A DNA stretch of 64,000 nt from Streptomyces pristinaespiralis (GTDB taxonomy: Bacteria; Actinomycetota; Actinomycetes; Streptomycetales; Streptomycetaceae), in assembly GCF_001278075.1 (NCBI RefSeq), contig NZ_CP011340.1, positions 3,162,001 through 3,226,000 of the forward strand, written 5' to 3'. Positions 1 to 8,925 of the stretch are shown in pieces; position 1 is the first letter of the stretch, and each line of letters begins with the position of its first letter. The notes under the pieces are model-generated. The model worked only from the letters and a program-made list of their open reading frames with translations. It searched no databases and had not been told where the DNA came from. Both the position numbers and the translations under genes were made by a program.

Positions 1-1477
1 CCTCCGCCGCCTTGGAGAACCACGGCTCGGCGCCGACCGGGTCGCCGGCCTGCAGCAGCAGGACGGCGAGCGCGTTGGCGGCCTCGCGGTGCCCGGCGTA
101 GGCGGCGCGGCGGTACCACTGCTCGGCCTGGGCCGTCCGGTCCTGGGCAGCACAGAGCAGACCCAGGTTGTACGCGCCGTTGACGTCACCCGCGTCCATT
201 GCGGCGCGGTACCAGCGCTCCGCCGTCTGCGCCTCGCCCCTGGCCGCGTGCAGCGCGCCGAGGGCGTTGGCCGCGTTGCCGTCGCCCTCCTGGGCGGCGC
301 GCAGCCACCACACGGCGGCGCTCTCCTCGTCTCCGGCGTCGCGCAGCAGGAAGGCGAGCGCGCAGGCGGCACGGGCCTCTCCGTCCTTGGCGGCCGTGAG
401 GTACCAGCGTCCGGCCTCCTTCAGCTGCCCGCGCCTCTCGAGGATCGCCCCGAGGTGCAGGGCGGCCCGCCGATGCCCTCGTGCGGCGGCCTGCCGGTAC
501 CACTGGGCGGCCTCGTCGAGCAGGGCGCTGCCCTGGTCCGTGGGCAGCCCTTGCGCGCCGTCACGTGCCCGGCGCCCTGCCGGGTGCTCCCCCGAGGCGG
601 TCTCCGCGTTCGTGAGCACGCGCAGCGCCGGGTCGGTCGGCCCCACGGCGCCCGGGCCCGGCTCGTCGCGACGCCCGGGCCGTCCCGCGCCGCCCTTGGG
701 CACACCGACGGGCCGCGCGCCGTCCTCACCGCGGCGGGCACGCCGCACGGCGTCCCTCGCGGCACCCGTCTCCACGGGGCCGGTGCCGACCAGCCGGCCG
801 ACGCCGTCGGTCTTGCGGCACTCCTCCGCCGCCCGGCGCTCCAGTGCGCGGGCGAGCCGGTACGCCGCCTCGCGATGGCCCTGTTCCGCGGCCGTGCGCA
901 GCCAGCGCTCCGCGCCCACGTCGCTGCGGTGCTCCAGCAGGTCGGCGAGGGCGTACGCGCCGAGGGCGTGGCCCTGTTCGGCGGACTGGCGCAGCCAGTA
1001 CTCGGCGGCGGGCTCGTCGCCCCGCTCGCGGAAGTGACGTCCGAGGGCGTGCGCGGCGGCGGCGGAACCGGCCACTGCGGCGATCCGCCACCAGCCGGCA
1101 GCCTCGTCCGCGTAGCCGCGCTGGTGGAGGAGCACGCCGAGGTTGTTGGCCGCGGCGCGGTCGCCGTCGGCGGTCGCGCCCCGCAGATAGGGCTCAGCGC
1201 CGTCGAGGTCTCCGCGGCGCAGCAGCAGCGCGCCGAGGACGCTCATCGCCGCGGTGTCACCGGCGTCGGCGGCGCTCCGGTGGCGGGCTTCCGCACCGGC
1301 GGTCTCCACCGTGTCGGCGCTGTTGTCGTCCGTGTTGTCGTGGCTGGTGACGTTCCGGTCCTTGCCCATGTGGTCGACACGGACCGCGACGTCGATCGCG
1401 TCCGCCACGTCTCCGGCATGCGGCTGCACAAACCGCCCTGTCTCCAACAGAGTTGCCCTGTCCCCCATAAATTCCAT
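1..1477 (-). CDS. Sel1/TPR repeat protein (partial, C-terminus off the window)
   Basis: The minus-strand reading frame is open from an ATG at 1477 to the window edge with no stop, so about 492 residues are visible. It is built from Sel1/TPR-like helical repeats of the form AEQWYRRAA-GH-EAANALA. Two blocks of repeats (residues about 70-200 and 315-492) flank a charged, proline/glycine-rich linker. Such solenoids are protein-interaction scaffolds; no partner can be named. The ATG at 1477 has a weak AGGTGG upstream, and a second in-frame ATG at 1468 is possible. All plus-strand frames here are shadows of the repeats. Repeat assignment is firm; the biological role is unknown. Confidence 0.85.
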   Translation of the reverse strand, partial: MEFMGDRATLLETGRFVQPHAGDVADAIDVAVRVDHMGKDRNVTSHDNTDDNSADTVETAGAEARHRSAADAGDTAAMSVLGALLLRRGDLDGAEPYLRGATADGDRAAANNLGVLLHQRGYADEAAGWWRIAAVAGSAAAAHALGRHFRERGDEPAAEYWLRQSAEQGHALGAYALADLLEHRSDVGAERWLRTAAEQGHREAAYRLARALERRAAEECRKTDGVGRLVGTGPVETGAARDAVRRARRGEDGARPVGVPKGGAGRPGRRDEPGPGAVGPTDPALRVLTNAETASGEHPAGRRARDGAQGLPTDQGSALLDEAAQWYRQAAARGHRRAALHLGAILERRGQLKEAGRWYLTAAKDGEARAACALAFLLRDAGDEESAAVWWLRAAQEGDGNAANALGALHAARGEAQTAERWYRAAMDAGDVNGAYNLGLLCAAQDRTAQAEQWYRRAAYAGHREAANALAVLLLQAGDPVGAEPWFSKAAE

Positions 1478-1640
1478 CGTCGCACCACCTGCAACCCGCG
1501 TACACCTGGTATACCGCAGCCAGTGAGGTCACTTCAGCGTTTTGTCGACATGCCCACAGAGAGATAAGTCAAACACGTTCCGGCCCAACTGGCGGCCCTC
1601 GGCGCGCACTTCGGCGTCACAAAGATGAGCACAGGCATGA

Positions 1641-1674
1641 AGAGGGCCCGGATCCTGAAGGATCCGGGCCCTCT
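1641..1674 (-). terminator. Intrinsic terminator after initiator tRNA
   Basis: A perfect 15-bp inverted repeat (1641-1655 with 1660-1674) encloses a 4-nt loop. It begins 8 nt beyond the 3' end of the minus-strand tRNA. No long U tract follows, as is usual in Streptomyces. Because the stem is symmetric it could also insulate the Sel1-repeat gene from tRNA read-through. Confidence 0.8.
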
Positions 1675-1681
1675 TCTTCAG

Positions 1682-1755
1682 TAGCGGGGACAGGATTTGA
1701 ACCTGCGACCTCTGGGTTATGAGCCCAGCGAGCTACCGAGCTGCTCCACCCCGCG
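1682..1755 (-). tRNA. Initiator tRNA-fMet (CAU anticodon)
   Basis: The minus strand folds as a 74-nt tRNA, with the CCA end not encoded. The anticodon loop reads CTCATAA. Two identity features mark it as the initiator rather than elongator Met-tRNA: three consecutive G:C pairs at the anticodon end of the anticodon stem (GGG/CCC), and an unpaired first acceptor position (C1 opposite U72) where elongators have a pair. The T-arm GTTCAAATC is canonical. It stands alone between the Sel1-repeat gene and the UPF0182 gene and is followed by a strong terminator. Confidence 0.96.
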
Positions 1756-1812
1756 TCGTTGTGTTGCAACCGTACCACGACGCGGGATGGTGCCTTCTCA
1801 GCCCTTCAGCCC

Positions 1813-4773
1813 TCAGCCCCCGGGCGCACCTTCGTCCGGTTTCGCATCCGGCTCGGCTTCAGGCCTCGCCTCGGAACCCGGCGTGGACTCCGGCTGTGCC
1901 CTCTGCGCGTCCGCCGCCCGCTGCAGAGCGGCCTCCAGGGCGGCCTGCGCCTTGCCGTACGCGGCCCAGTCCGTCGGGTTCTTCTCCAGGGCCGCCTTGG
2001 CGTCGTCGTACGCCTTCTGGGCGTCCGCGATGGCGTCCTGGAGAGCGCCGTCGCCGGTGACCGGCGGCTCGGTGGGCTCGGTGGGCGGCTCGTCCGGGTC
2101 GGCCGGCGGAGTCTCCTCGTCCGGTGCCCCCTCCGCGCCGAAGACCTGACTGAGCGCGCCGGCGAGGTCGTCGGCGAAACCGATCTTCTGGCCGTAGACG
2201 ACCGCGACCTTGCTCAGGAGCGGGAATTCGGATCCCCGTCCCTGGGCGTAGATCGGTTCGACGTACAGGAAGCCTCTGTCGAGCGGAACGGTCAGCAGAT
2301 TGCCGTACTTGATCGTCGAATCCGCGCCCTTGAGGTCACGGACGTAGGTCGCGATGGGCCCGTGACGGTTGAGCCGGCTCTGCACCTGTTCAGGTCCGTC
2401 GACGTTGTCGTCCGTCACCCGCAGCAGCTGGATCCGGCCGTAGTCGCTGCTCTTGGCGTCGGCGTCGACCGCCATGAAGGCCCGGAGGTTCGGCCGTCCG
2501 CTGGGGGTGAACGTCGTCGTCAGCGAGAACTGCTGCGCCGTGTCGCCCGGCAGCTTCATCGACAGGTAGTACGGCGGGACCGCGTTGCTGTCCGCCTTGG
2601 TCGGGTCGTTGGGGACCTGCCAGGCGTCACTCGCGTTGTAGAACTGGCCGGCGTCCGTGACGTGGTAGAGGGCGAGCAGCTCGCGCTGCACCTTGAACAT
2701 GTCCTGCGGGTAGCGCAGGTGCTCCCGCAGCTCCTCCGGAATGTCGCCCTTGGCCTTCACCGTGCCGGGGAAGGCCTTCTTCCAGGTCTTCAGCACCGGG
2801 TCGTTCTCGTCCCACTCGTACAGCGTGACGGTGCCGTCGTAGGCGTCGACGGTGGCCTTCACCGAGTTACGGATGTAGTTGACCTGGTTCTGCTGCGCGA
2901 CCACCGCGCGCTGCCGGTCGGTCAGCGAGTCGGCCGTGGTGTCACCCAGCGTCGTGCGCGAGGCGTAGGGGTAGCCGTTGGTGGTCGTGTACGCGTCGAT
3001 GACCCACTGGATCCGCTTGCCGATCACGGCGGGGTAGGCGTCGCCGTCGATCGTCAGCCACGGGGCCACCGCCTCGACGCGCTGCTTGGGCGTCCGGTTG
3101 TAGAGGATCTTGGAACCGTCGCCGATGGCTCCCGAGTACAAGATCTGCGGCTCGCTGAAGGCGACGGCGTACGCGGCGCGGTTGAGCGGGCCGGAGACGT
3201 CGATGCCGCCCTTGCCCTTGTAGCTCGTGGTGACCTGACGGCCGCCGTCCTGCTCGTAGTCGAGCTCCTTCTGCGGGCCGCCGACGATCGAGTACTGCGT
3301 GGTCTTCTCGCCGTAGTAGATCCGCTGCTCGTAGTCGCCGAGCATGCCCTTGGTCGGCAGACCGGACTCGGTGAAGGCCGGGGCACCGCTGGTGCCTTCG
3401 GCCGTCGCCGTGCCCTTGGCCGTGACGGCGCCGAAGCCGTGGGTGTACGTGAAGTGGTCGTTGATCCAGTTGCGCTTGTCGACCCCGGCGAGGTTGAGCT
3501 CACGCAGACCGATGATCGTGTCCTGGCCGTCGTACCGGTCGATGTCCAGGGTGGAGGGGAACTGGTAGTACTTCCGTTCCTGTTCCAGCTGCTGGAACGT
3601 CGGCGAGACGATGTTCGGGTCGTTTATGCGGTAGCTGGCGGCCGCGTCGGCGTTCTTCCGCTGCTGCGCCGGGTCCTTGACCTCGCCCCGGCCGGTGTAG
3701 TCCCCGGGCTTCACCCCGTCGATGCCGTAGGCCTTGCGCGTCGCCTCGATGTTCTTCTCGATGTACGGCGCTTCCTTGGCCTGCTCGTTCGGCTGGACCT
3801 GGAACTTCTGCACTATGGCCGGGTACAGGCCGCCGATCAGGATCGCCGACAGGACCATCAGGCCGAAGCCGATCACCGGCAGCTGCCAGGTGCGGCGCCA
3901 CAGCGTCGCGAAGAACAGCAGCGCGCAGATGACGGCGATGCAGAACAGGATCGTCTTCGCCGGCAGGTAGGCGTTGGCGTCGACGTAGCGCAGGCCCGTC
4001 CAGTTGTCGGTCGCCTTGAAGTCACTGGACTTCACCGCGAGCCCGTAGCGGTCCAGCCAGTACGCGACGGCCTTCAGCGCGACGAACAGGCCGAGCAGCA
4101 CCGACAGATGGCCGGTGGCCGCGGCGGTCGCCCGGGCGCCGGGGCTGGTGATGCGCAGCCCGCCGTACAGGTAGTGGGTCAGCGCGGCGGCGATCAGCGA
4201 CAGCACGACGGCCGCGAACCCGAAGCCGAGCAGGAACCGGTACCAGGGGAGGTCGAACGCGTAGAACGCGACGTCCATCTGGAACTGCGGGTCCTTCTGA
4301 CCGAAGGGCACTCCGTTGACCCACATCAGCCACGTGCGCCACTGGCTCGTGGCGGAGGCACCGGCGATCAGCCCGACGAGAGCGGTGGTCGCGAGCAGCA
4401 CCCACTTCTTGTACGGGGCGATGCCCATGCGGTACCGGTCGAGGCTCTGCTGCTCGAGCGACATCGCGCTGAGGGGCGGCCGCAGCCGGTGGGCCAGCCA
4501 GATGTTCACCCCGACGGCGGTCGCCATCAGCAGACCGAAGACGGCGAACAGGCCGATCTTGGTCCACAGGGTGGTGGTGAACACGGACGAGTAGTCGACC
4601 GAGCGGTACCAGAGCCAGTCGGTCCAGAACCCGGAGAACATGACGAACACCATGGACAGGACGGCCAGGACGCCGAGTGTCATGAGCAGGGTGCGGACAC
4701 GCCGGGAGGGCCGGCCCACTCTGATCCGTGGCCCTGTCGGGCCTCCGCCGCGGTCCGGCATCTGGAAAGCCAA
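1813..4773 (-). CDS. UPF0182 family large integral membrane protein
   Basis: This is a protein of about 986 residues in the UPF0182 family (mycobacterial relative Rv3193c). Seven hydrophobic segments lie in the first 330 residues, including [18 protein letters not shown] and [20 protein letters not shown] long soluble, probably extracytoplasmic region follows, ending in an acidic, Ala/Glu-rich and probably helical tail with many prolines. The start was placed at TTG 4773 because GAGGGG lies 6 nt upstream; this gives an N-terminus of [11 protein letters not shown]. An ATG at 4761 and an earlier ATG at 4839 without a ribosome site are alternatives. It is divergent from the PPA1309 gene across a 118-bp gap. 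Molecular function is unknown. Confidence 0.93.
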   Translation of the reverse strand: MAFQMPDRGGGPTGPRIRVGRPSRRVRTLLMTLGVLAVLSMVFVMFSGFWTDWLWYRSVDYSSVFTTTLWTKIGLFAVFGLLMATAVGVNIWLAHRLRPPLSAMSLEQQSLDRYRMGIAPYKKWVLLATTALVGLIAGASATSQWRTWLMWVNGVPFGQKDPQFQMDVAFYAFDLPWYRFLLGFGFAAVVLSLIAAALTHYLYGGLRITSPGARATAAATGHLSVLLGLFVALKAVAYWLDRYGLAVKSSDFKATDNWTGLRYVDANAYLPAKTILFCIAVICALLFFATLWRRTWQLPVIGFGLMVLSAILIGGLYPAIVQKFQVQPNEQAKEAPYIEKNIEATRKAYGIDGVKPGDYTGRGEVKDPAQQRKNADAAASYRINDPNIVSPTFQQLEQERKYYQFPSTLDIDRYDGQDTIIGLRELNLAGVDKRNWINDHFTYTHGFGAVTAKGTATAEGTSGAPAFTESGLPTKGMLGDYEQRIYYGEKTTQYSIVGGPQKELDYEQDGGRQVTTSYKGKGGIDVSGPLNRAAYAVAFSEPQILYSGAIGDGSKILYNRTPKQRVEAVAPWLTIDGDAYPAVIGKRIQWVIDAYTTTNGYPYASRTTLGDTTADSLTDRQRAVVAQQNQVNYIRNSVKATVDAYDGTVTLYEWDENDPVLKTWKKAFPGTVKAKGDIPEELREHLRYPQDMFKVQRELLALYHVTDAGQFYNASDAWQVPNDPTKADSNAVPPYYLSMKLPGDTAQQFSLTTTFTPSGRPNLRAFMAVDADAKSSDYGRIQLLRVTDDNVDGPEQVQSRLNRHGPIATYVRDLKGADSTIKYGNLLTVPLDRGFLYVEPIYAQGRGSEFPLLSKVAVVYGQKIGFADDLAGALSQVFGAEGAPDEETPPADPDEPPTEPTEPPVTGDGALQDAIADAQKAYDDAKAALEKNPTDWAAYGKAQAALEAALQRAADAQRAQPESTPGSEARPEAEPDAKPDEGAPGG

Positions 4774-4891
4774 CGTGCGCCCCTCGAAGTTCGCGGTTGT
4801 GTGAATCGGGCCCCGCGATCGTAGAGCCCACTCATGCAACTTACTGAGGCTTTACCTAGTTCCCGTCGCGGGGCAGGAAGGAGGCAGGATA

Positions 4892-5458
4892 TTGACCATG
4901 CCCAACGATTCCTCTTCCGGCCCCCCGATGGCCGCGAGCCCGCTCACCCGCGCCGTGCTCGAGATCGACGAGTACGCCTCCGGTCTCGGCTGGGACCAGC
5001 CGGCCCGTCTCTTCGCCCTCGTCGACACCCTTCAGCTGCGTTCCCAGGAGCCGGGCCTCGCCCGCCAGCTCGGTCTGGACGCCGCTGACGACGCCGCCGC
5101 GCCGCTCACCCCCGTCGAGCAGGACGAGATCCCTGCCGGCACCCCGCTCGACGAGTTCCTCGGCACCATCGCCTGGCCCGACGCGGTGGCCGGCTGCGCC
5201 CTGACGGTGGAGCGCCTGATGCTGCCGCCCTCCGCGGAGGCCTCCGTGCCGGTCGGCCTCGACGACGCGGCCCTCACCCGGTGGGTCGCCGAGCACCCGG
5301 ACCGTCAGGAGGTCCGGATGACGGTGGCCGTGCTGCGCGACGGCAGCCGGGAGTCCGCGCTGCGACTGCGGGAGAAGGACTCCCCGAACGAGGTGCTGAC
5401 CGGAGCCGGGCTGGTGCCGGGGCTGGCCGAGGCCCTGGCCGCCACCTTCGAGTCGTAG
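4892..5458 (+). CDS. PPA1309 family protein
   Basis: A soluble 188-residue acidic protein resembling the actinobacterial PPA1309 family of unknown function. It has no signal peptide, membrane segment or recognisable catalytic motif; conserved-looking stretches are SGLGWDQPARLFALVDT and LGTIAWPDAVAGCALTVERL. An AAGGAGG at 4878-4884 sits 7 nt before TTG 4892, which I prefer as start. The ATG two codons later (4898) is nearly as good. The gene is convergent with the PDZ protease and shares a terminator with it. It probably has its own promoter in the gap facing the UPF0182 gene. Confidence 0.88.
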   Translation: MTMPNDSSSGPPMAASPLTRAVLEIDEYASGLGWDQPARLFALVDTLQLRSQEPGLARQLGLDAADDAAAPLTPVEQDEIPAGTPLDEFLGTIAWPDAVAGCALTVERLMLPPSAEASVPVGLDDAALTRWVAEHPDRQEVRMTVAVLRDGSRESALRLREKDSPNEVLTGAGLVPGLAEALAATFES

Positions 5459-5472
5459 CCCCCCGCACATGC

Positions 5473-5503
5473 CGACGCCGCGCCCCGACGGGGCGCGGCG
5501 TCG
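5473..5503. terminator. Bidirectional terminator between PPA1309 and PDZ protease genes
   Basis: A perfect 14-bp stem (5473-5486 with 5490-5503) has a 3-nt loop. It lies midway in the 65-bp gap between the converging stop codons of the PPA1309 and PDZ-protease genes, so it can serve both. Confidence 0.8.
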
Positions 5504-5523
5504 ATGTCCGCGGTCGCGGGCTG

Positions 5524-6612
5524 TCAGCTTGCCGAGCAGCTCGGCAGGTCCGCGGTGGCACCCGAATTGATCTTCGCCAGTGACTTCCGCGCGTCCGCGA
5601 TGGTGTCCACCTTCACCAGCGTCAGTCCGTCCGGGATGTCGGAGACCGCGGAAGCGCAGTTGTCGCTGGGGGTGAGGAAGTACTCCGCGCCGGCGTTGCG
5701 CGCGCCGACGAGCTTCATCTCGATGCCGCCGATCGGCCCGACCTTGCCGGAGTCGTCGATGGTGCCCGTGCCGGCGACGAACCTGCCGCCGGTCAGATCG
5801 TCGGAGGTGAGCTTGTCGACGATGCCGAGCGCGAACATCAGACCGGCACTCGGTCCTCCGACGTCGGCCAGATTGATGTCGATCTCGAACGGGAACGTGT
5901 GGTCGGTGCCCGCCTGGATCCCGACGATCGCCCGGCCGTCGTCCTCCGCCTTGACCGTCGGGACGGTGACCTTCTCGGTGCCCGTCGGCTCCTTGCCCGC
6001 CTTCTCCGCGGCGGCCGCCTCGTCCGCGGGCACCACGGTGAAGACCACGTCCTCACCGGGCTTGTGCTTCACGACGAGCCTGGCGACGTCCTCAGGCTGC
6101 TTGACCGCGGTGCCGTCGACGGCACGGATCACGTCCCCGGCGTGGAGCTTGTTCTGCGACGGCGATCCCTTGACCACGGAGGAGACGACGACGCGGGCCT
6201 TGACCGGCATCTTCAGCTCACGCAGGGCGGCGACCTTGGCGCTCTCCTGGGACTGACTGAACTCCTCGGCGTTCTCCTGCGTCGACTCCTCCTCCGTCTT
6301 CCCGTTCGGGTAGAGGGTGTCGTGCGGCACGACGACATTGTCGTGTGCCACCCAGCCGTAGACCGCCTCGAGGAGGTTCATCCGGTAGTCGGCGCCGGTG
6401 ACCCTGACCGTCGTCATGTTCAGGTGGCCGGTCGTCGGATACGTCTTGTGGCCCGAGATGTCGAGCACCGGCTCGCCGTCCGCGGACCCGAGGGTGTTCA
6501 CCGTCGGTCCGGGCGACATCTCCGCGTAAGGGACTTTGAGGAACACGCCTGCGCAGAGCAGCGCAATGAAGACGAGGGTGGAGGCGAGCATCGTCGCGGT
6601 GCGGCGTGGCAT
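5524..6612 (-). CDS. YlbL-type membrane-anchored PDZ / Lon-like serine protease
   Basis: A 362-residue S16-family protease (mycobacterial relative Rv3194c). An N-terminal membrane anchor (residues 8-25, MLASTLVFIALLCAGVFL) is followed by a PDZ domain (about 140-195, with SPSQNKLHAGDVIRAVDG). A Lon-type proteolytic domain follows. The Ser-Lys dyad is visible as Ser255 in GGPSAG and Lys300 in GGIEMK, spaced as in Lon. Unlike Lon it has no AAA+ ATPase, so it should be an ATP-independent, outward-facing protease. Only four Cys occur, two of them in the C-terminal half (SDNCAS and DLPSCS). Start: ATG 6612, at the natural beginning of the signal anchor. Confidence 0.95.
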   Translation of the reverse strand: MPRRTATMLASTLVFIALLCAGVFLKVPYAEMSPGPTVNTLGSADGEPVLDISGHKTYPTTGHLNMTTVRVTGADYRMNLLEAVYGWVAHDNVVVPHDTLYPNGKTEEESTQENAEEFSQSQESAKVAALRELKMPVKARVVVSSVVKGSPSQNKLHAGDVIRAVDGTAVKQPEDVARLVVKHKPGEDVVFTVVPADEAAAAEKAGKEPTGTEKVTVPTVKAEDDGRAIVGIQAGTDHTFPFEIDINLADVGGPSAGLMFALGIVDKLTSDDLTGGRFVAGTGTIDDSGKVGPIGGIEMKLVGARNAGAEYFLTPSDNCASAVSDIPDGLTLVKVDTIADARKSLAKINSGATADLPSCSAS

Positions 6613-6706
6613 GGAACGACAGTACGGGACACGCCTGTGGACGCACGGTCGGGGCCGGTCGTCCGGGGGGCCGTCCCGGGCCGCTCGGCGGCCGCGGAAG
6701 GGGCGA

Positions 6707-6877
6707 TCAGGGGCGTACAGTCTCGGAGGCGGCCTTCTCCATCACGTCGCGGAAGCGGGCATAGCCGGCGAGTTCCGCCACGTCACCGCTGGTGCGGTCC
6801 CGTGAAGCCCAGCCCGCCCATATCGCCGCACCGACAGCAGCGAACAGCGGAATCAGCAACCAGGCCAGAACTGCCAT
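6707..6877 (-). CDS. Small single-pass membrane protein
   Basis: A 56-residue protein starting MAVLAWLLIPLFAAVGAA, that is, one N-terminal transmembrane helix with a short charged cytoplasmic tail. The ATG at 6877 follows a good GGGAGG ribosome site at 5-nt spacing, better than the upstream in-frame codon at 6904. It lies 94 bp upstream of the PDZ-protease gene on the same strand, so the two could be co-transcribed. I do not recognise a family with a known function. Confidence 0.75.
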   Translation of the reverse strand: MAVLAWLLIPLFAAVGAAIWAGWASRDRTSGDVAELAGYARFRDVMEKAASETVRP

Positions 6878-7041
6878 CGCGACCTCCCTACCCCATGAGC
6901 ACACGCAACCAAGTGATCAGCAGATTAGTCATCTGCCGGTTCAACGCTCACGGCAGGGGTGGGGTTACGCAAATCGGGCGGATGGGTACCGACCGCGTTT
7001 CAGCGGACGGATGAGCGGAAAATTGCTTCGTCCGGCTGCCC

Positions 7042-7503
7042 TCAGCAGGCGCCCACCCACTCCTCCGTGCCGTCGGAGAACCGCTGGTGCTTCCAGATCG
7101 GCACCTCGTGCTTGAGGTCGTCGATCAGCTTCCGGCACGCCTCGAACGCCTCGCCCCGGTGCGGGCAGGACACGGCGACGACCACCGCGAGATCCCCGAC
7201 CGCGAGGTCACCCACACGGTGGACAGCGGCGAGCGCACGGACCGGATAGTCGGCGGCGACCTTCTCCGCGACACGGCGCATCTCCGCCTCCGCCGTGGGA
7301 TGGCAGGAGTAACCGAGGGCGTCGACATCGACGCCACCGTCGTGGTTGCGCACGGTGCCGACGAACAGGGCGGTGCCACCCGCCGCGTCGTCGCCGACCG
7401 CCGCGAAGACCTCGTCGAGGGAGAGCGGCGTGTCGCGGATCGCCAGCAGACGGATCGGGTCCTGCGCCGCCTGCTCACCTGGATGGTCGTACGTGCTTGC
7501 CAT
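7042..7503 (-). CDS. moaE: Molybdopterin synthase catalytic (large) subunit MoaE
   Basis: A 153-residue MoaE. With thiocarboxylated MoaD it inserts the two dithiolene sulfurs into precursor Z (cPMP) to make molybdopterin. Family motifs are GGTALFVGTVRNHDGG near residue 40, the AVHRVGDLAVGDLAVVVAVSCPHRGEAF block, and the C-terminal PIWKHQRFSDGTEEW carrying the active-site lysine. No moaD lies nearby; MoeZ, which activates sulfur-carrier proteins, is encoded far away at 40215. The start ATG 7503 lies 7 nt after a -10-like hexamer, with no ribosome site in reach, so the mRNA may be leaderless (see the promoter at 7511-7533). Confidence 0.95.
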   Translation of the reverse strand: MASTYDHPGEQAAQDPIRLLAIRDTPLSLDEVFAAVGDDAAGGTALFVGTVRNHDGGVDVDALGYSCHPTAEAEMRRVAEKVAADYPVRALAAVHRVGDLAVGDLAVVVAVSCPHRGEAFEACRKLIDDLKHEVPIWKHQRFSDGTEEWVGAC

Positions 7504-7510
7504 GCCGTCC

Positions 7511-7533
7511 ATCGTGCCGTACGGCACCGACAA
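7511..7533 (-). promoter_or_regulatory. Candidate RecA-independent DNA-damage-type promoter of moaE
   Basis: Minus strand: TTGTCGGTG (7533-7525), 8 nt, CACGAT (7516-7511), then exactly 7 nt to the moaE ATG. The known actinobacterial RecA-NDp consensus is TTGTCRGTG-N8-TAnnnT. The first box matches perfectly and the -10 departs only at its first base. The spacer contains the palindrome GTGCCGTACGGCAC. The geometry is identical at adnB and at the alkyltransferase-like gene. Confidence 0.6.
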
Positions 7534-7606
7534 CGCGGAATAGCCCGTTCGACCGTTCGAGGACGATCCCCTTTGGAGCCTCCTACAGCTTCCCGGGCCC
7601 GCCGCC

Positions 7607-8734
7607 TCAGATCCTCCGCCGTGCCTTGCGCGCCCGGCGGACCAGGGCCGCCGTGCCGAGCAGCGCGACGGTCGCACCCGCGGCGCCCGCGGCCGTGGCG
7701 TCCTTGCGGCCGAGCCGGCGGCCGGCCACCGTGTGCCGGCCCTCCACCTCCTCGAGGAGCGCGGCCAGCACCTCCTCGTTGGTCCACTGCGGTCGCCAGC
7801 CGGCGTCGTGCAGGCCACTCACGCTCACGACCCAGGGGTGCATCGTGTAGGCAAGGTCCCCGGCGGGGGAGGGCGTGAGACCGATGCGGTGGAGGCGGGC
7901 AGCCGCGCCCAGGGCGACCGCCGAGGGAAGCTCCATGCGCCGGATGCCGCTGAGCTCCTCGACCTCCTCCTGCTCCAGCCACCCGTCACAGCCCACGGCC
8001 AGCTCGCCCTCGACCTTCTCCAGGGCGGCGTACTCGAGCGCGCTCACCAGGTCCTCCACGTGGCAGAACTGCCAGGTGGGGCGTGATCCGGCGACCACGA
8101 GAAGCCGTGGCGACTCGAAGTAGCGGGTGAGCGCGGTGTCGGTGCCGCCCACCAGGACGGCCGGCCTGACCACGGTGACGTTGAGACCGGGGTGGGCGCG
8201 CGGAGCCCGGCGGGCCAGCCGCTCGATCTCCAGGAGGTCGCCGACCCCTGTCGCCTCCGCGGTCGCACGCAGTTCCGCGTCCTCCGAGAGGGGGACGTCG
8301 TTGTCCGGGTGCGCCCCGTAGACCATGGCCGAGGTGCACAGGACGACACGGTGGACACCGGCGGCGGCGGCGGCCGTCAGCACCGTCTGGGTGCCGCGCA
8401 CGTTGTACGCGGTCCGTGCGGCGGGATCGGACTCCAGGTCGAGGTCGAGCGCCAGATGCACCACGACGTCGACGCCGCGCAGCTTCTCGGCGATGGCCGG
8501 GTCCCGCACATCGAGGATGTGCCACTGGGCCTCGGACACCTCGCCCCGGCGTTCGTCCAGGGCCACGACCTGCTTGACCTCCTCGGACGCGGCCAGGCGC
8601 CTCGTGAGGAGGTCGCCGACGCCGGTGGCGGCACCGGTGACGGCGACCACGGGGCCACGGCCCGACGGCCCGCGGCCCCCGGTCGGGGTTGAGCGGTTTC
8701 GCGCTGCGCGAACCTGCGGATCTGGGGAACTCAC
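7607..8734 (-). CDS. NAD-dependent epimerase/dehydratase (extended SDR) with C-terminal membrane segment
   Basis: A 375-residue extended short-chain dehydrogenase. The Rossmann motif is VVAVTGAATGVG (about residues 28-39), with DVVVHLAL and the NVRGTQTVL helix typical of sugar-nucleotide epimerases. The usual active-site YxxxK is not obvious: SAMVYG provides a Ser/Tyr region but no clear lysine follows, so catalytic competence is uncertain. The last 30 residues (AAGAAGATVALLGTAALVRRARK) look like a membrane anchor. GTG 8734 follows GGAGA at good spacing. It is divergent from the DUF2342 gene. Substrate unknown. Confidence 0.88.
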   Translation of the reverse strand: MSSPDPQVRAARNRSTPTGGRGPSGRGPVVAVTGAATGVGDLLTRRLAASEEVKQVVALDERRGEVSEAQWHILDVRDPAIAEKLRGVDVVVHLALDLDLESDPAARTAYNVRGTQTVLTAAAAAGVHRVVLCTSAMVYGAHPDNDVPLSEDAELRATAEATGVGDLLEIERLARRAPRAHPGLNVTVVRPAVLVGGTDTALTRYFESPRLLVVAGSRPTWQFCHVEDLVSALEYAALEKVEGELAVGCDGWLEQEEVEELSGIRRMELPSAVALGAAARLHRIGLTPSPAGDLAYTMHPWVVSVSGLHDAGWRPQWTNEEVLAALLEEVEGRHTVAGRRLGRKDATAAGAAGATVALLGTAALVRRARKARRRI

Positions 8735-8925
8735 CAGGCGTCTCCAGCGGTTGTCTTCAGTACGTGAGCGAATGACGCATACGCACCAGGTGGCGTCCAT
8801 CCTGCCGCAGGCCCAGTGTCGGCGGAGCATCGAGCCCATAAGCGGTTCGGATGTCTACGCTGGATGGTGTTGTCGGGCAGTCGCCGCCGGCAGGAAGCCG
8901 GCGGTCCTACGAGCCGAGGAAACCC

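Noticed and set aside
1759..4824. 1021-codon plus-strand open frame opposite the UPF0182 gene
   Set aside because: It is the mirror of a strongly biased GC-rich gene. Its translation is Arg/Val/Gly-rich without domains, while the minus strand has clear membrane helices and family similarity.
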